From: Parietaria judaica
Lineage: Eukaryota; Streptophyta; Magnoliopsida; Rosales; Urticaceae
Reading direction: 5' to 3'
DNA length: 64,000 nt
NCBI GenBank assembly: GCA_954871525.1
Contig: OX940861.1
Location: 9,532,842 to 9,596,841 of the forward strand
The notes under the pieces were generated by a model that was given only the letters and a program-made list of their open reading frames with translations, did not search any database and was not told where the DNA came from. Each line of letters starts with the position of its first letter. Position 1 is the first letter of the stretch. The translations under genes and the position numbers were made by a program. Of the stretch, positions 46,241 through 58,097 are shown piece by piece.

Positions 46241-47168
46241 TTTGAATTTCTCCGGGATGGTTTTTTCAATTTGTTTTTAAATAAATGACGGAAGCTCCAA
46301 AATCGTGCATAGCAAGCAATAACCGGGGGCTCGTAATATTATGCATCAAAGGACGGTCTGTACAATTCATTGAATTAGGGTAGATTGAATGTCACTAACT
46401 GGTGTGACCTTATATATGGTATATTTATGATGTTGATTTATTTTATTCTTTGAGATTTTTTCTTTCATTTTTTTTGTTGAATAGCAATTAATTGCATAAA
46501 TATTTGACTTTATTTGCAATGGAAAACAACTTCCTATATTTTTTTTTCTAGGACGGAAACTGAAAATGTATCAGGCTTTTGTGCCTTTTCAGTCTATCCA
46601 GATCTCGATTCTAAAAGCCCTGTTTTTTAAAGTATCGATTCGCAACCGGACTGGCCCGGTTTTTTAATATATGTTAATTTGTCAAATGATATGTCATCTA
46701 TAAAAAATAATTAACGAAGTAACTAAGAACGGCCCTCGGCCTGTCTTGGTTTCACTTCCTGGTTATCTTAATGCAAACCGGGATTCAAACCGGACACCAG
46801 AAAGTGAAACAACATTTTCACCCTTGGATTTTACCATCAGCAAGTTAAGCCTCAAATATTAAATTAATTGAGGAAATTGTTGAACATAAATAGTTCTCAA
46901 GCAAAGCCATTCAGTCTCAATATTACACCCAAATAACAGAAGTTCAAAACAAAAACAAACAAAAAACCAGTTGTCAAAAGAACTTAGCAAGGCTTTTATG
47001 ATCTCCTGATTTTCGAGCATCCAAGAATCGAAACTGAAACCCGAAACAGCATATGAATCCAAAAAGCTTCAAATATACAAACCCTAGAAACCCATCCGTC
47101 TCGAAAAGTAAAATGCTTTCTGGGACTGAAGTGAAAAACCGAGTATGTTTATTCCAATGTATCATCCC
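46241..47168. other. Convergent 3' flanks of the F-box and LIM genes
   Basis: Contains the two 3' UTRs, as the genes converge. At about 46625-46800 a short caaccgg/aaccggg-type segment resembles the oligonucleotide repeats of the hAT MITEs but no ends were found. No gene seen. Confidence 0.5.
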
Positions 47169-48315
47169 TCACATTTCGGCGGCGACTTCCTTGGTGGCGA
47201 GATTCTCCAAAACGGAATCTTTTCCGTGAGTGTGGTCACCTTCGAGTTGGCTCAAGTTGCCCTTCTCCTTGATGAGCTGGACATGGTGGTGCTTACAGTA
47301 GAGCCTCCCCTCGTGCGCAATGTAGTTCGACGGGCTTATCGTGCACCCGCCATGGCAGCACTTGAAGCAACTCTTATGGTATGCGGTTCCGTTTACCGTC
47401 ACCTTCAAATCCCGAACAACAACTGTCAGAATCATCCAGAAGTTCTTCATATGAGTAATTTTCTCGATTTGAATATTACCTTTTCGGTCGGGTAGACGGT
47501 TTTCGTGCAGCCGAAGCATTTATCTCTCGTTCCACCGAACATGCCCGTAACTTTAGCCACTCCGGGTTTCTGTTTTAGTATTAATTATTAGTAATTAACT
47601 TATAATTCTTAATCTAATTTGTGATCTAATGAGAGAAATTACTTCACTGTCAATGGGCTTTTCCGGTTTCACGATTTTGGGTGTCCCTGAAAATTGATAA
47701 AAGAAGAATAATCAGACTCTTGCCCACTAATTCAATAAAAAAAGATATTTGCGGCAAAAATACCTATATAAATTAGGTGAACAGGGCAGCATATTAAATT
47801 TATCGTCGGAAGTGTAAATCCCATTTGCTAGCATATTTTTCGTATATAGAATTTACATTTTTGACAATACTACAAAAAAGATGTCGAATATGCACCCGTG
47901 TCACTTATCTTTCGGGTATTTTTGCCGCAAATATCTCGTAATAGGCTAACCTTCAAAGCTCTTGTCAAGACTTCCAGTTCTTTTGAAGAGCTGATCAAAG
48001 TGTGGCCTGCAATACAGAACTCCCTCAAAGGAATTGTAGTTGCTGAGCTGCATATACATATACATATACATATACATATATATTAGGCACAGTCCAAGCT
48101 ATGTGATTGGAGAGAAGAAAGATGTATCAGATTAGTGGTAATTCTGATCTGTGAAGATGATGATGATGATAATATAATACCTTGAGGGTCCCTTTGCAAT
48201 GGTGGCATCTGAAACAGGCCTTGTGGTAGATCCTATTATCAGCGGTCAGCTTGTCGACGAGATACACGGTCTTCTCGCAGGCCATGCATTTCTGGGTCGT
48301 CCCTGCGAAAGCCAT
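47169..48315 (-). CDS. WLIM1: WLIM1-type two-LIM-domain actin-binding protein, five exons
   Basis: Exons on the minus strand: 48181-48315, 47951-48047, 47643-47686, 47480-47569 and 47169-47402; all introns are GT-AG and the frame closes, giving 199 residues. LIM 1 (about residues 10-61) is C-M-A-C...H-K-A-C-F-R-C-H-H-C...C-R-P-H. LIM 2 (about residues 110-160) is C-F-G-C...H-K-S-C-F-K-C...C-K-H-H. A ~45-residue linker carries KIVKPEKPIDSE, and a short acidic tail ends the protein. The start MAFAGTTQKC and the total length fit plant WLIM1 proteins, which bind and bundle actin filaments in the cytoplasm and also enter the nucleus (family knowledge). The zinc ligands all look present. It is convergent with the F-box gene. 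Confidence 0.92.
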
Positions 48316-50267
48316 CTTCTGGGTTCAATCAAGCTCGCTCTTCTCTGTGACTGTGTGTGAGGGAAGAGGAAGAGATAAGGAAGGAAATGGGGAATGCGGA
48401 GAAGCAAAGGAAAGAAAAGGGAGATAATTAAAGGGAGGTGTCGGTTGCGAATCATTTTGTCCCATTTTTAAGCACTTACCTAACGTTGTCCCTTTTCTTT
48501 ACTCTTTTGCTTTCCAATCCGCTCAAAGCCCACAAAAAATGTTTATACAATTAATTCATCTTTTAATTTTTATTTTTCAGCTTACTTTTTGAAAGAAAAA
48601 AAAAAGGGATAAAAAATGACATAAATTTTAACTTATGTTAATTGCAAGAGTTTCGATGCATAAAAAAAGTATAACTTATTTGAAGATAATCTCTTCAATT
48701 TAATTTTTTTAGATAATTAAGATTGTTGATTCCCAATATTTCAACGTGAGACATTGATCGTGTTCAGAAGTTGAGTGATAGAGAAAGGAAAAAGAAAACG
48801 TTCAATATTTTTAACGCGAAGAACGTAAGATGTTCTTTTAATAGAGGGTATTGCTGATTCTGAGGACAAAATATTCCATTATGCTAAATTTGAAGAGCAT
48901 TTGTGCCAATCACTAATAAAAAAAAAAGGGGTTGAAAAATAAGTTTTACTTGTGTGAATCATTATCTCTTTAGTCTAAACCTAGTTGTATTATTCTCCAA
49001 CTAGAATGTCCTTTTATTTTTTATGCTGTTAAATATTAGTTGGATAGTCAAATTTACTTTTACCCGAAGACAATTAAATAACAAACAAATCAAGCAATTA
49101 TAACACACAACCTATAATTCAAAAACTTGATTGTGTTCCATTAATGTGGAGGCCAAGCGAATATGGACCATGCAAAATTAGTTGGGAATTTTATTTCTAT
49201 TGAATTGACAGGGACTGCTTGGTTTGAATTTCGAGTGTATATAGTGTAAATTGTCACGATATGGAAATACGTGCCATACATGCATGGGGACACGCATAGC
49301 TCACAGACACTATACACTATAATCCACACACTAGTATGGCCCAAATAAGCAATTGAAGAGATAGAATGTCAAGCCTTCGAAAGAAAACTTACAAAGGTGA
49401 TGTCAATTGAAAGCAACGGTATGTGTATATTTGGGTAAATTTGGTGCATACGTTTTAAACGTATGAGATTTTATTACGGGGGAAAATATCTAATGAACGG
49501 ATGTTAAGTTTTTGACACTTGTCCAATATTTATGACTAAGTTTTCGGAGTAAATAAGCGTTTATAATTTAAAGTAAAATTATTTTGTAGGCAAATGTTAT
49601 AATTTTTTTTTTCCGTTAATTTCTTATGATTTGCGTTTCTAGGCTTATATAACAAGTTCTCGGTCTACCATTAACACTAAAATTTTATCATTCGGTTTTT
49701 TAAATTTGAAAACAAAAGATTTTATTTATGGACGAATACCAATTTTACCTAAGACCTTGTCTAGGATTAAAATTGTTAAAATCAAATACCTAAGATCATT
49801 TTTATAGATCCGGATTTTCTTATTATGTTTTCAAGGTAATCGGAAATTACTTTGAAAACCTTTTAATTTTTTTAATTTTTTTTTTTTTACATCAAAGGTG
49901 TTGGGTTTATTTAAAAACTTTTGATGCTTATTCCGTAAATATCTTCCACTTTTTTTCTTGTGTGGTTAGGTAAGAAAATTAGGAATAGGGTGTTTTATTT
50001 ATCTGCTACATGAAATATAATAATATAGTAAATTAAAGAATATATAGTTGGGCCATGAGTGCCAGCTCTTCTATAACCCAAAGCTTAGCTGGATTTGTGC
50101 TTTTGATTCTCCATCATTATCAATCACATTTGCTCTCGCGAATTATTCAAGCCCACGAGGGTGAGTAAGTGAGTACAACAATTATCGTTAGGGTCCCACT
50201 ATTAGAATAAGCCTGCTTTTTAATAGAGTTTCAACTTGAAAATAAAATCTGACAATTCTGCACGACT
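48316..50267. other. LIM gene promoter side and intergenic DNA
   Basis: The LIM 5' leader (minus strand) lies in the CT-rich/GA-rich stretch at about 48330-48430. Beyond it is AT-rich DNA without a gene or an identifiable transposon. The ORF at 49141-49344 has no support. Confidence 0.5.
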
Positions 50268-50339
50268 GGGTATTTGGTCTAGTGGTATGATTCTCGCTTT
50301 GGGTGCGAGAGGTCCCGAGTTCGATTCTCGGAATGCCCC
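50268..50339 (+). tRNA. tRNA-Pro (TGG anticodon)
   Basis: 72 nt folding as a standard cloverleaf. The acceptor GGGTATT pairs with AATGCCC. A-box TGGTCTAGTGG and B-box GGTTCGATT-like (gagttcgattctc) promoters are internal. The anticodon stem CTCGC/GCGAG encloses TTTGGGT with anticodon TGG (50300-50302). It decodes CCA. The fourth acceptor pair is T:G instead of the usual C:G. The discriminator base is C. A T-run (50360-50367) about 20 bp downstream can serve as the RNA polymerase III terminator. No intron. Confidence 0.95.
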
Positions 50340-50422
50340 ACAGATGTTAATTATATGTTTTTTTTCCTTCTATTTGGAATGACATTGCCGTAAAATATGA
50401 AAAAAACATTTAAATATAAAAT

Positions 50423-51590
50423 AGGGGTAAATGAACCTGCCCTTTTTTTTTTATCAAACTGTTTTTAACAAAATGCCCAAAGCTATTTAGGGTAATGAAA
50501 ATTACTAATTAATTGAAATATGGACTAATATACCCTTTATTATTTTATTTTTGACAATAATTATTTGTATTAAAATATTTATTTAAATATAAATTATATC
50601 GATTTAAATTTTAATTAAAAATCAGTTTACAATTTTTTTCCTTACATGTTGCTCAACAATCGTAACAAATTTATCTAAAAAATTCCTTAATTATCCGAAT
50701 TAGATTATTAATTGGTTTTGAAATATTGTTATCCCTATTAACAAGGATTGTAACGATTTGTAATTTTGAAAATCAAAATTCCCAAAATCAATTGTATTAT
50801 TCTAGTCTAATTTCCGTGTAGTAAACTGTAAAAATAGTTACGAAATTACAATAAAGCTGTAGTTATAAAACTGTAAATATAGCTACAAAATTTCAATAAA
50901 GTTGTAGTTATAAAATTATAAATATATTTACGCCAATTCATTAACATGTTGAACCTCGGGACATTGTGCTTGTTTACGAGCGTTCGTAGGATTTTCAACC
51001 ACAATAGTACATGCAGTAAACTGTAAATATAGTTACGAAATTTCAATGAAGCTGTAGTTATAAAACTGTAAATATATTTACGAAATTTTAAAAAATGTAA
51101 ATATATTTACGAACAAACGACGACGACCGAAAAACGGCGAAAAAATGACGGCGAACCTCCGCAAGCGAACGAGCGACAAAGGACGGCGAGCGAGAAGTGA
51201 ACAAACAATGGCGAACCTCCGCGAGCGAACAAGCAAACCTCCCCGAGCGAACCTCCCCGAGCGAAAGAGCGACGAAAGAAGGTGGCAGAACCAGCTTTTG
51301 GCGACAGAACACGACGACATAAAAGCTTCAGGGAGAGGTCGAACCAAAGAGAGAGAGGTTTAGAGGAGAGAAGGAAAGAGGTCGATTCCTCAATTAAATG
51401 CGATGATTTTTGTTTAAAATAATATAATTAAATGAATATGTCAACCATAATTATAGGAAAAGTAATTTCAAAATTAAATATATTATTAATAATTATTATA
51501 CAAAAATTAATAATTATAATTAATATTAAGGTTAATAATTATAGTTATTTCTAAAAATATTTTAAAATAATTAAACAAGTAACCTATATT
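50423..51590. mobile_element. Mutator-like non-autonomous element, copy A
   Basis: Begins aggggtaaatgaacctgccc and shares its order of parts with copy B at 58098-59318: a left terminal block; imperfect tandem repeats (atagttacgaaattacaataaagctgtagttataaaactgta type, 50830-51110); a GC-rich segment with gcgaacctccgcgagcgaac repeats (51118-51350); then a block with aattaaatga ... tcaaccataattatag and aattaataattataa. The right terminus is not clear. The end style (gggtaaatga..aatgcccat) suggests Mutator-like; the target duplication was not found. The minus-strand ORFs at 51078-51347 are translations of the repeats. Confidence 0.65.
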
Positions 51591-52187
51591 TTAAAAATAA
51601 TTAACCAAATTTTAACATTAATTACTAAAGTATTAAATATATAAAAAAAAACGTTAATTATTTTAATCACAAATCTTGATATTAAATTCCAACCCATTCT
51701 AAACATAATAGCGCGAATTTCCTCTATTTTCTGGTATTTTTTTCGCAAATATATATATCTCATGAGTTATAAAATAACAGAAATTTCGGGGTTTCATTTT
51801 TGCCACCATTCTTCTGAACATAAAAACTCTCTAAAACCCTAACGTCTCTCGCGGTCTTCACACACCGATCTGCTTTCCTTCAGCTCCGCTCAGGTCAGTC
51901 TTTCTCATCTCTATCAGACTGCAATGGCGTTTTCCTTGTTCTCCGTCTCCCTAATTAGTTGTTCCAATACTTTTGCGTGATGTATCGCGGATCAATCTGA
52001 TGCAAATTTCTCTCTCTCAATTTCGATTTTCCCCCAGATTTGGTAACCCTAGGAACCTAATCAGCTTAGCTGCTCGTGCGCAGAGGCTCTGTAGAATCAT
52101 TTATAGTTTGCTTACTTACTTGGAATGCTTTTGTGTTTCGTGGTGGCAGGTAAAGGGAGTTTCGATTCGAGGAGAAGATATAGGAAG
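51591..52187 (+). promoter_or_regulatory. Promoter and leader of the QQT1 gene
   Basis: AT-rich until about 51830, then a leader with ctctaaaaccctaacgtctc, a telo-box-like aaccctaa (51836-51843) common in genes for growth and translation. A leader intron is possible: donor after ccgctcag (about 51893) and acceptor ggtggcag (about 52149). This is inference. Confidence 0.45.
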
Positions 52188-54173
52188 ATGGTGTTTGGGC
52201 AAGTAGTGATCGGTCCACCAGGAGCAGGAAAGACAACTTACTGCAATGGCATGTCTCAGTTCCTGAAACTCATCGGAAGGTCATTCATCTTCTTGCCCTT
52301 TGTTTTTCTGGGTAGTTGTTCAGTCGTACAATGCTTATGTAGTACAAATGCGTCTTTTGTTATTGATATTTGCGAATCGAGAAATTTTGTTTCAATTTAT
52401 GCATTTGATTTGTGCAGGAAAGTTGCGGTTATAAATTTGGATCCGGCCAATGATTCGTTACCGTATCCTCTTCTGTAGGGCATTACCTTGCGGTTTACAT
52501 CATTTCGGGGTGTGGTTTTTGTTTCTTGCACGTCAAGATATGTCTTCCTTAACGCGGTTCGTAGATATGAATGTGCTATTAATATCGAGGACCTAATTAA
52601 GCTAAGTGATGTGATGATCGAGCATTCCCTTGGTCCGAATGGAGGTTAGCTCGATCCCTATATCTTGGTCATGAGGCATTTTCGTTCTTTTCTAAACTCA
52701 ATGTTTTATCGTTTTGTTCCGTAGGCCTTGTGTACTGTATGGATTATCTAGAGAAAAATATAGATTGGTTAGAAGCAAAACTCAAACCTTTGCTTAAAGG
52801 TTAGTAAGATTCATGTTCCTCCTTTGATCATTTAGAACGTCGCTCTCATGTGTGGGGACGAACTCGAAGTCAAATTTTGGCAGCAATTATTGATTGCAGT
52901 TCGTTGCTTGCTGCGCAGATCACTATCTCCTCTTTGATTTTCCCGGTCAAGTAGAGTTATTTTTTCTTCACTCCAACGCCAAGACCGTAATCATGAAGCT
53001 TATAAAAAAGTTAAACCTTAGGGTATGGCATTGTCTTGTCTAATTTGGTTTCGTATTTTCAAGTTAACAACTCATATGTTTCCGTGGACGTTGACTTTAT
53101 CGTTCCTAATTTTGTGCAGCTGACCGCCGTTCATTTAGTAGATGCCCATCTCTGTAGTGACCCCGGGAAATACATTAGTGCATTGCTTCTCTCTTTGTCG
53201 ACAATGCTACATATGGAACTCCCTCATGTAAATGTACTGTCAAAGATTGACTTAATAGAGAACTATGGAAAGCTAGGTATGTTTATGAATTGTCTTTTTT
53301 ATTTTAGAGGTGTTCTAAATTTCTGGTATTGCTTTCACTTGTACTTATCTGTGCTCGTCGTCATTTTTCTCTGTGGTTTCAGCCTTTAATCTTGATTTTT
53401 ATACTGACGTTCAAGACTTATCATATCTACAACAACATCTTGACCAAGATCCACGGTCGGCTAAATATAGGTACCGTAATATTCCATATTTTTCTTTGAA
53501 TGTTCCATTTTTCTTCTACTTACCCTTTGATTTATGCTCGCTCATCGAAGATTCGTCCGTATTTTAATTTTTTATTTCGATACTGTCTAAAGTCTGAACT
53601 ATCACCCAAAAAATAATTGCTACAATGCGGCTAAACCCTCGGATTAAACGATAAACTATTAATCTTTTGTCATCTTAAATGCAGAAAGCTTACCAAAGAG
53701 CTTTGTGATGTAGTGGAAAACTTCAGCCTTGTCAATTTTTCGACCCTCGATATCCAGGTTTGCTTATATAATATATTCTCTATGCAGTGTAAGAGTATTG
53801 ATAATACTAAACACGGTAAAGTATCGTCGTGCATTTTTTAAGGATAAAGAAAGTGTGGGTAATCTTGTCAAGCTGATCGACAAAAGCAATGGCTACATTT
53901 TTGCCGGCATTGAAGCAAGTGCGGTGGAATTCAGCAAGATCGCAGTTGGCCCACTTGATTGGGATTACTACAGATATCCTTTTAATTTAAGCCCTGTTTA
54001 ATCATAGTTTAAGAGTAATTTTTATATGCCAAAGACAAATCAGTTCCTAATCCTTTAGCACGCTAATATACGTTTCAAGATCGACAGTTTTTTTCTTAAT
54101 AAAATAGCTCACAGTTGCAGCGGTGCAAGAGAAATATATGAAGGACGATGAAAATTGCGATCGTGATGGTTAA
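52188..54173 (+). CDS. QQT1: GPN-loop GTPase, QQT1/GPN2 orthologue, ten exons
   Basis: Exons: 52188-52279, 52418-52462, 52565-52644, 52725-52799, 52919-53022, 53120-53276, 53383-53470, 53685-53757, 53843-53973 and 54113-54173. The frame is continuous through all junctions, giving 301 residues. The P-loop GPPGAGKT is at residues 9-16, LDPAND just after exon 2 begins, the Gly-Pro-Asn loop in [13 protein letters not shown] at about 68-80, DFPGQVE at about 103-109 and the guanine-recognition SKID at about 175. GPN2 proteins dimerise and help assemble and import RNA polymerase II; Arabidopsis QQT1 is needed for embryo cell division (family knowledge). Introns 2 and 9 carry U12 signals (see separate entries); the others are GT-AG. 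The short C-terminal exon ends [13 protein letters not shown]. Confidence 0.95.
52463..52564 (+). other. U12-type GT-AG intron (QQT1 intron 2)
   Basis: The 102-bp intron starts GTATCCTCTT, matching the minor-spliceosome 5' site GTATCCTT at seven of eight bases. It contains a perfect TTCCTTAAC branch site at 52545-52553, ~12 bases before the 3' end cgtag. It interrupts a proline codon (CC|A) and joins S-L-P to Y-E-C-A. Confidence 0.88.
53974..54112 (+). other. U12-type AT-AC intron (QQT1 intron 9)
   Basis: The 139-bp intron starts ATATCCTTTT, the exact AT-AC minor-class 5' site, and ends GCTCAC. A branch-like TTTCTTAAT lies at 54092-54100, ~13 bases from the end. Only this splice keeps the family's C-terminus (D-Y-Y-R followed by V-A-A-V-Q-E-K-Y-M). 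No GT-AG alternative gives it. Confidence 0.87.
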
Positions 54174-55533
54174 TGGGCAGCTCAGTCTCCTTGGAGAACG
54201 ACAACGAGCTTTAAAAAAACCGTCAAACAACGTTTGACATGGTTGGTGAAATCTCTTCGTTGGTTTCTTCAATAATTTGTCATTGTGAAAAAAAGTAGTT
54301 TCTGCTCCTATCATACTGTAGATATTTGACTGGAATCCTTGGCCTTTTTTTTTTTTTTTTTTTTTCCATGGGACATTAAATTAGTACAAACCTTAATGAG
54401 ATTATGAGAAATTTTCAAAGTCGTCTCATAGAATGGTTTGTTTTAACGAGGATAACCGTGCTTGTGCATAACGTCCGAACTCAATCTCTTGTCACCTTGA
54501 GATTTAATCTCTTTGGTTGCATCCGATAATACCAGACAAGTAGAAATTGTTAGGATTTGACTAAATCCCAAATCCGATTCGGAAAATGATAAAAGCAAAA
54601 ACAAAATTAAGAACTTGACACCAGAATTATTGTGATTCGCTCCTATTGAGGAGGTACGTCTACTTGCTGCTTGTAAATTTTGATCTACTATCAATCTCTC
54701 AATCAGAATTCTTGGTTACACCTTCAATCTCGCTTTCTCTTCTGTGCTACGACTCGAATAGTGCAAGTCTTATAAGCGAAAAATAACCTAGGGCAAAATC
54801 ACCGGTGTGAAATGTCTAAAAATACCTTCACTACACAATCCGTAATATAAATGACTGCTCTTTGTCTGGTAAGCGTGATCATAATAGTGCAAGCTAAAGG
54901 TTAAGAAAGTCCCACGTGGTACTTGGGTCCAAACAATTAAACCATACCGCGGTGATAACTAAGTAATTAAACCCCGTCATCTTAAAAATTTTAACCTGAT
55001 ATTTACTGCTTGTAAACATCAATACGAATTACTGACTTATTTTCCTTACCGGTTTTCCTTGTATAATTTAAATCAACTTCGGGTCCATGTTCTTAAAACC
55101 GTATTTCCAGATAACCGGGGTGAAATAGTTCCCTCGTGGGAATAAAAATCAGCCAGTAGTCTGTCACTGATGAAAATTTTCATAGCATCGAAATGATTCT
55201 GATTATCAGTTTGCCCATAGACTAGTTAGTAATGTTTGTTTGAGGGTTTGAGTTATTGTCCGTCCGGCTTCGACGTTGACTTACTCATCCCTTATAAACG
55301 ACAAAAGTCACAGCTCCCAATCATTTGTTCGCTTCCGACAGAAAGCTGCCATTTGTTTCGTAGTTCACATCGCCATGAAAATCCTAATCTAATCTCCCAA
55401 AGATCACTTTCGTTTCTTCGTGTCTTGTTCTGCTACGCCAACAACAATGCGCTTGTCGGCTCATAGCTTGATCAAATCACGCCTTAATAAATCTCAACAA
55501 CCCCACAATGCTCCCCCAAGGTCACCACACACA
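54174..55533. other. QQT1 3' flank and EXO70 upstream region
   Basis: A T-run of ~26 lies at 54340-54365. No gene and no clear transposon ends were seen; ORFs such as 54443-54694 (-) have no support. From about 55230 the sequence is EXO70 promoter/leader, with a TATA-like cttataaacg at about 55291-55300. Confidence 0.5.
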
Positions 55534-57762
55534 ATGGCCTCCGTGTCGCCGTCGATCGCAAACCTCGAACTCGCCCGCTCGAGCCTGAAAGCCTTAATCC
55601 GGAACTCGGCAATGGTCGGAGAGAGCCTCGGGAAAATGGACGAAGAGTTTGACCGAATCGACGAAGCTTTAGTGACGGCCTCGAAGAGGGTCACGCCGTT
55701 ACAGTCTTCTTCAGTGGCGGCGCGAGCGCTCGAGACTCGGATCAACCGTGCCGTTGCGCCGGCGCTATCTCTGCTATCTGCGTTCCGGCTCTCCGACGCG
55801 CTCCAGCTCAGAGTCCTCGAGCTCCACGAAGAGCTCTCTGAGATACAAATTTCAAGCCACACGACACACAAAATATTGGAACGGAGGCTGAAGAAGATGG
55901 GCAGCTACGTGGACTGCGTCGACCGGCTCAGTGCGGCCGTGGCCGTGATCGGGCGAGACGGCGAGCCGGTGGTCCAGCGGCTGCAGGAGGCGGTTGAGTT
56001 CCTGAGCCGGACCAAGGCGGCTGAGCCGGAGCGGACACTGAGGCTGCGTGAGACGGTGGTGACCCTCAAGGCCCTGTACGAGACCGAAGTGGATTCGATG
56101 AGGTTCGAGGGCTCGCTCGATCAGGCTCTGTCGAACTTGCAGGACGAGTTCGAGGGGCTTCTGCAGCAGATCAAGCACGGCAATTTGGAGGGAGAGAAAG
56201 AGAAGGGTGATGGTGAGGTTGAAGATTCCGGGACCCGTCTCGGTAGTGATTTGCAGGTCGTGATTCTCAGGAAGATTTCCGACTCACTAGCCGGTAATGA
56301 CTGTCTGGATATCTGCATTGACATTTATGTTAAGGTAATCCAACGGGAGACTCTATGCTATCTTAATGCATTGCAGCACTACAGTGATGAAGATTGAACA
56401 ATTTGTTTGCTCTTATTGCAATGATCATTTAATGTAAAACAGGTAAGATACAGAAGAGTAGCGAAAGCGTTGATGAGGCTAAATCCAGACTATCTCAGAA
56501 CTTACACACCACAAGAAATCGACGGAATGGAGTGGGAGAATCTGGAAACAGCGATCGCGCTTTGGATCAAACATGTAGAGCTCGCTGTGTGTGCCGTGCT
56601 CGTCGCCGAGAAAGAGCTCTGCGAGCGCGTGCTCGGCGGCGTGATGGACGGCCTGGTGTGGCCAGAGTGTTTCGCGAAGATCGCCGACAAGATAATGGCT
56701 GTTTTCTTCCGCTTCGGCGAGGGCGTCGCTCGGAGCAGCAAGGAGCCGCAGAAGCTCTTCAAGCTCCTCGACATGTTCGCCTCGCTCGAGAATCTCACAC
56801 CGCGCTTCTCCGAGGTCTTCAACGGCGATTCCGGCTCCGACATTCGCTCCCGCTTCCGAGAACTCGTGAAGCTTCTCATCCACGCCTCGAGCAAGGTCTA
56901 CTGGGAATTCGGGCTCCAAATCGAGGGAAACTCCGACGGATCTCCCCCACCACAGGACGGTTCAGTACCAAAGATTGTCCGATACGCCGTCAACTACCTC
57001 AAATTCCTCGCCACCGAGGAATACAGAGCTCCAATGGCGAAAGTCCTCCAAACAGAGAGAATCTGGAAATCCGGAGCCTCCCCAGACGCGGATATCGACA
57101 GAGACCTCTTCAGCGACGCGATCGCGAACGTCATGGAAACCCTGCAGCGAAACGTGGAGTCGAAACGGTGCCGTTACAGGGACAGCAGGATAATGGCGAA
57201 CGTCTTCGCCATGAACACGTACTGGTACATCTACATGAGGACGAAGAGCACCGAGCTCGCGAAGCTTCTCGGAGAGCAGAACATGAAAAAGAATTACAAA
57301 GCATTGGCAGAGGAATCCGCGTACGCGTACCAGAAGCAAGCGTGGGGAGACTTGGTGGCGCCATTGGTGGAGGATCAAGATCCGGAGAGCTCGAGGTCGA
57401 TCAGAGAGAAAATGGAGGGTTTCGCGAGCGGCTTCGACGAGGTCACGAGGACCCACAGAGGGGTTTACTGTATTCCCGACGGGGACTTGAGAGAGCAGAT
57501 CAGGAAGGCGACAGTGAAGCTTGTCGTTTCGTCGTACGTGGACTTCGTGGGGTCGAACAAAACGACTCTGAGAAAGATGTCGTTTCTCAGCCCCGAGGTG
57601 ATTGAGGGGAGGCTTGGGAAGTTTTTCGACGGTGTGGGAGGGAAGACCGGTCGTCGTGAGTCTTACAGAGATCGGACGGCGCAGAAGAGCTCCACGTCAG
57701 CGGAGGGAGAGATGAGGGACTTTCGACGGTTTGGATCAAAGAATAGTGATCAGTTGACTTGA
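55534..57762 (+). CDS. EXO70 exocyst subunit, EXO70.3 (G/I-like) clade suspected, two exons
   Basis: Exon 1 is 55534-56334 (267 codons), exon 2 is 56443-57762 (439 codons plus stop); the 108-bp intron (AAG|GTAATC ... AAAACAG|GTAAGA) is in phase 0. Total 706 residues. EXO70 tethers secretory vesicles to the plasma membrane as part of the exocyst. The N-terminal ~250 residues are helical/coiled coil (L-E-L-A-R-S-S-L-K, R-I-N-R-A-V-A-P-A). The Exo70 C-terminal domain runs from about residue 290 to 660 (W-x2-LETAIALWIKHVELAV, C-F-A-K-I-A-D-K, FKLLDMFASLENL, MANVFAMNTYWYIYM). The start at 55534 is chosen for the family-like N-terminus and an A at -3; 55420 in frame would add 38 Ser/Pro-rich residues. 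The N-terminal pattern recalls EXO70G/EXO70I more than EXO70A1, but subclade assignment from memory is tentative. Confidence 0.88.
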
Positions 57763-58097
57763 GTTTTGTTATTAGTGGAGGATCGTTTATTTCCATTGCA
57801 ATACTTTTTTTTCTCTCGCTTCTTTCTGTCACTTTTTTCTCTAGAAAATTTATCCATAAAATGTGATTTATCTTATGCTAGTTGATTATTAAAAAATTAA
57901 ATTAAATGCTTAAACCTTAAGCTACAATAATTTAAGAATCATGTCGATTCGTTGACTTTTTAAATAAGTAATTTTGGAACACTCCCACTTACATTATTCA
58001 TATGGGCTATAAAAATAACTAAAAGAAAACGAATGCGTTTTATTTTATGCTGAATAACCAAAATTCACGATTTAATACGGATCATAATTAATTTTTG
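57763..58097. other. EXO70 3' flank
   Basis: 3' UTR and AT-rich DNA. No other feature seen. Confidence 0.5.

Noticed and set aside
51078..51347. Arg/Leu/Phe-rich minus-strand ORFs as a captured gene
   Set aside because: They translate gcgaacctcc-type tandem repeats in a transposon; no known domain. Capture remains possible only for the DNA, not for this reading.
53974..54001. EXO70-side reading of QQT1 ending at 54001 (D-Y-Y-R-Y-P-F...)
   Set aside because: This reads into the U12-type AT-AC intron; the spliced form restores the family C-terminus at 54113-54173.
56532..57605. 357-codon ORF within EXO70 exon 2
   Set aside because: Arginine-rich shadow frame; the other frame carries the full Exo70 domain.
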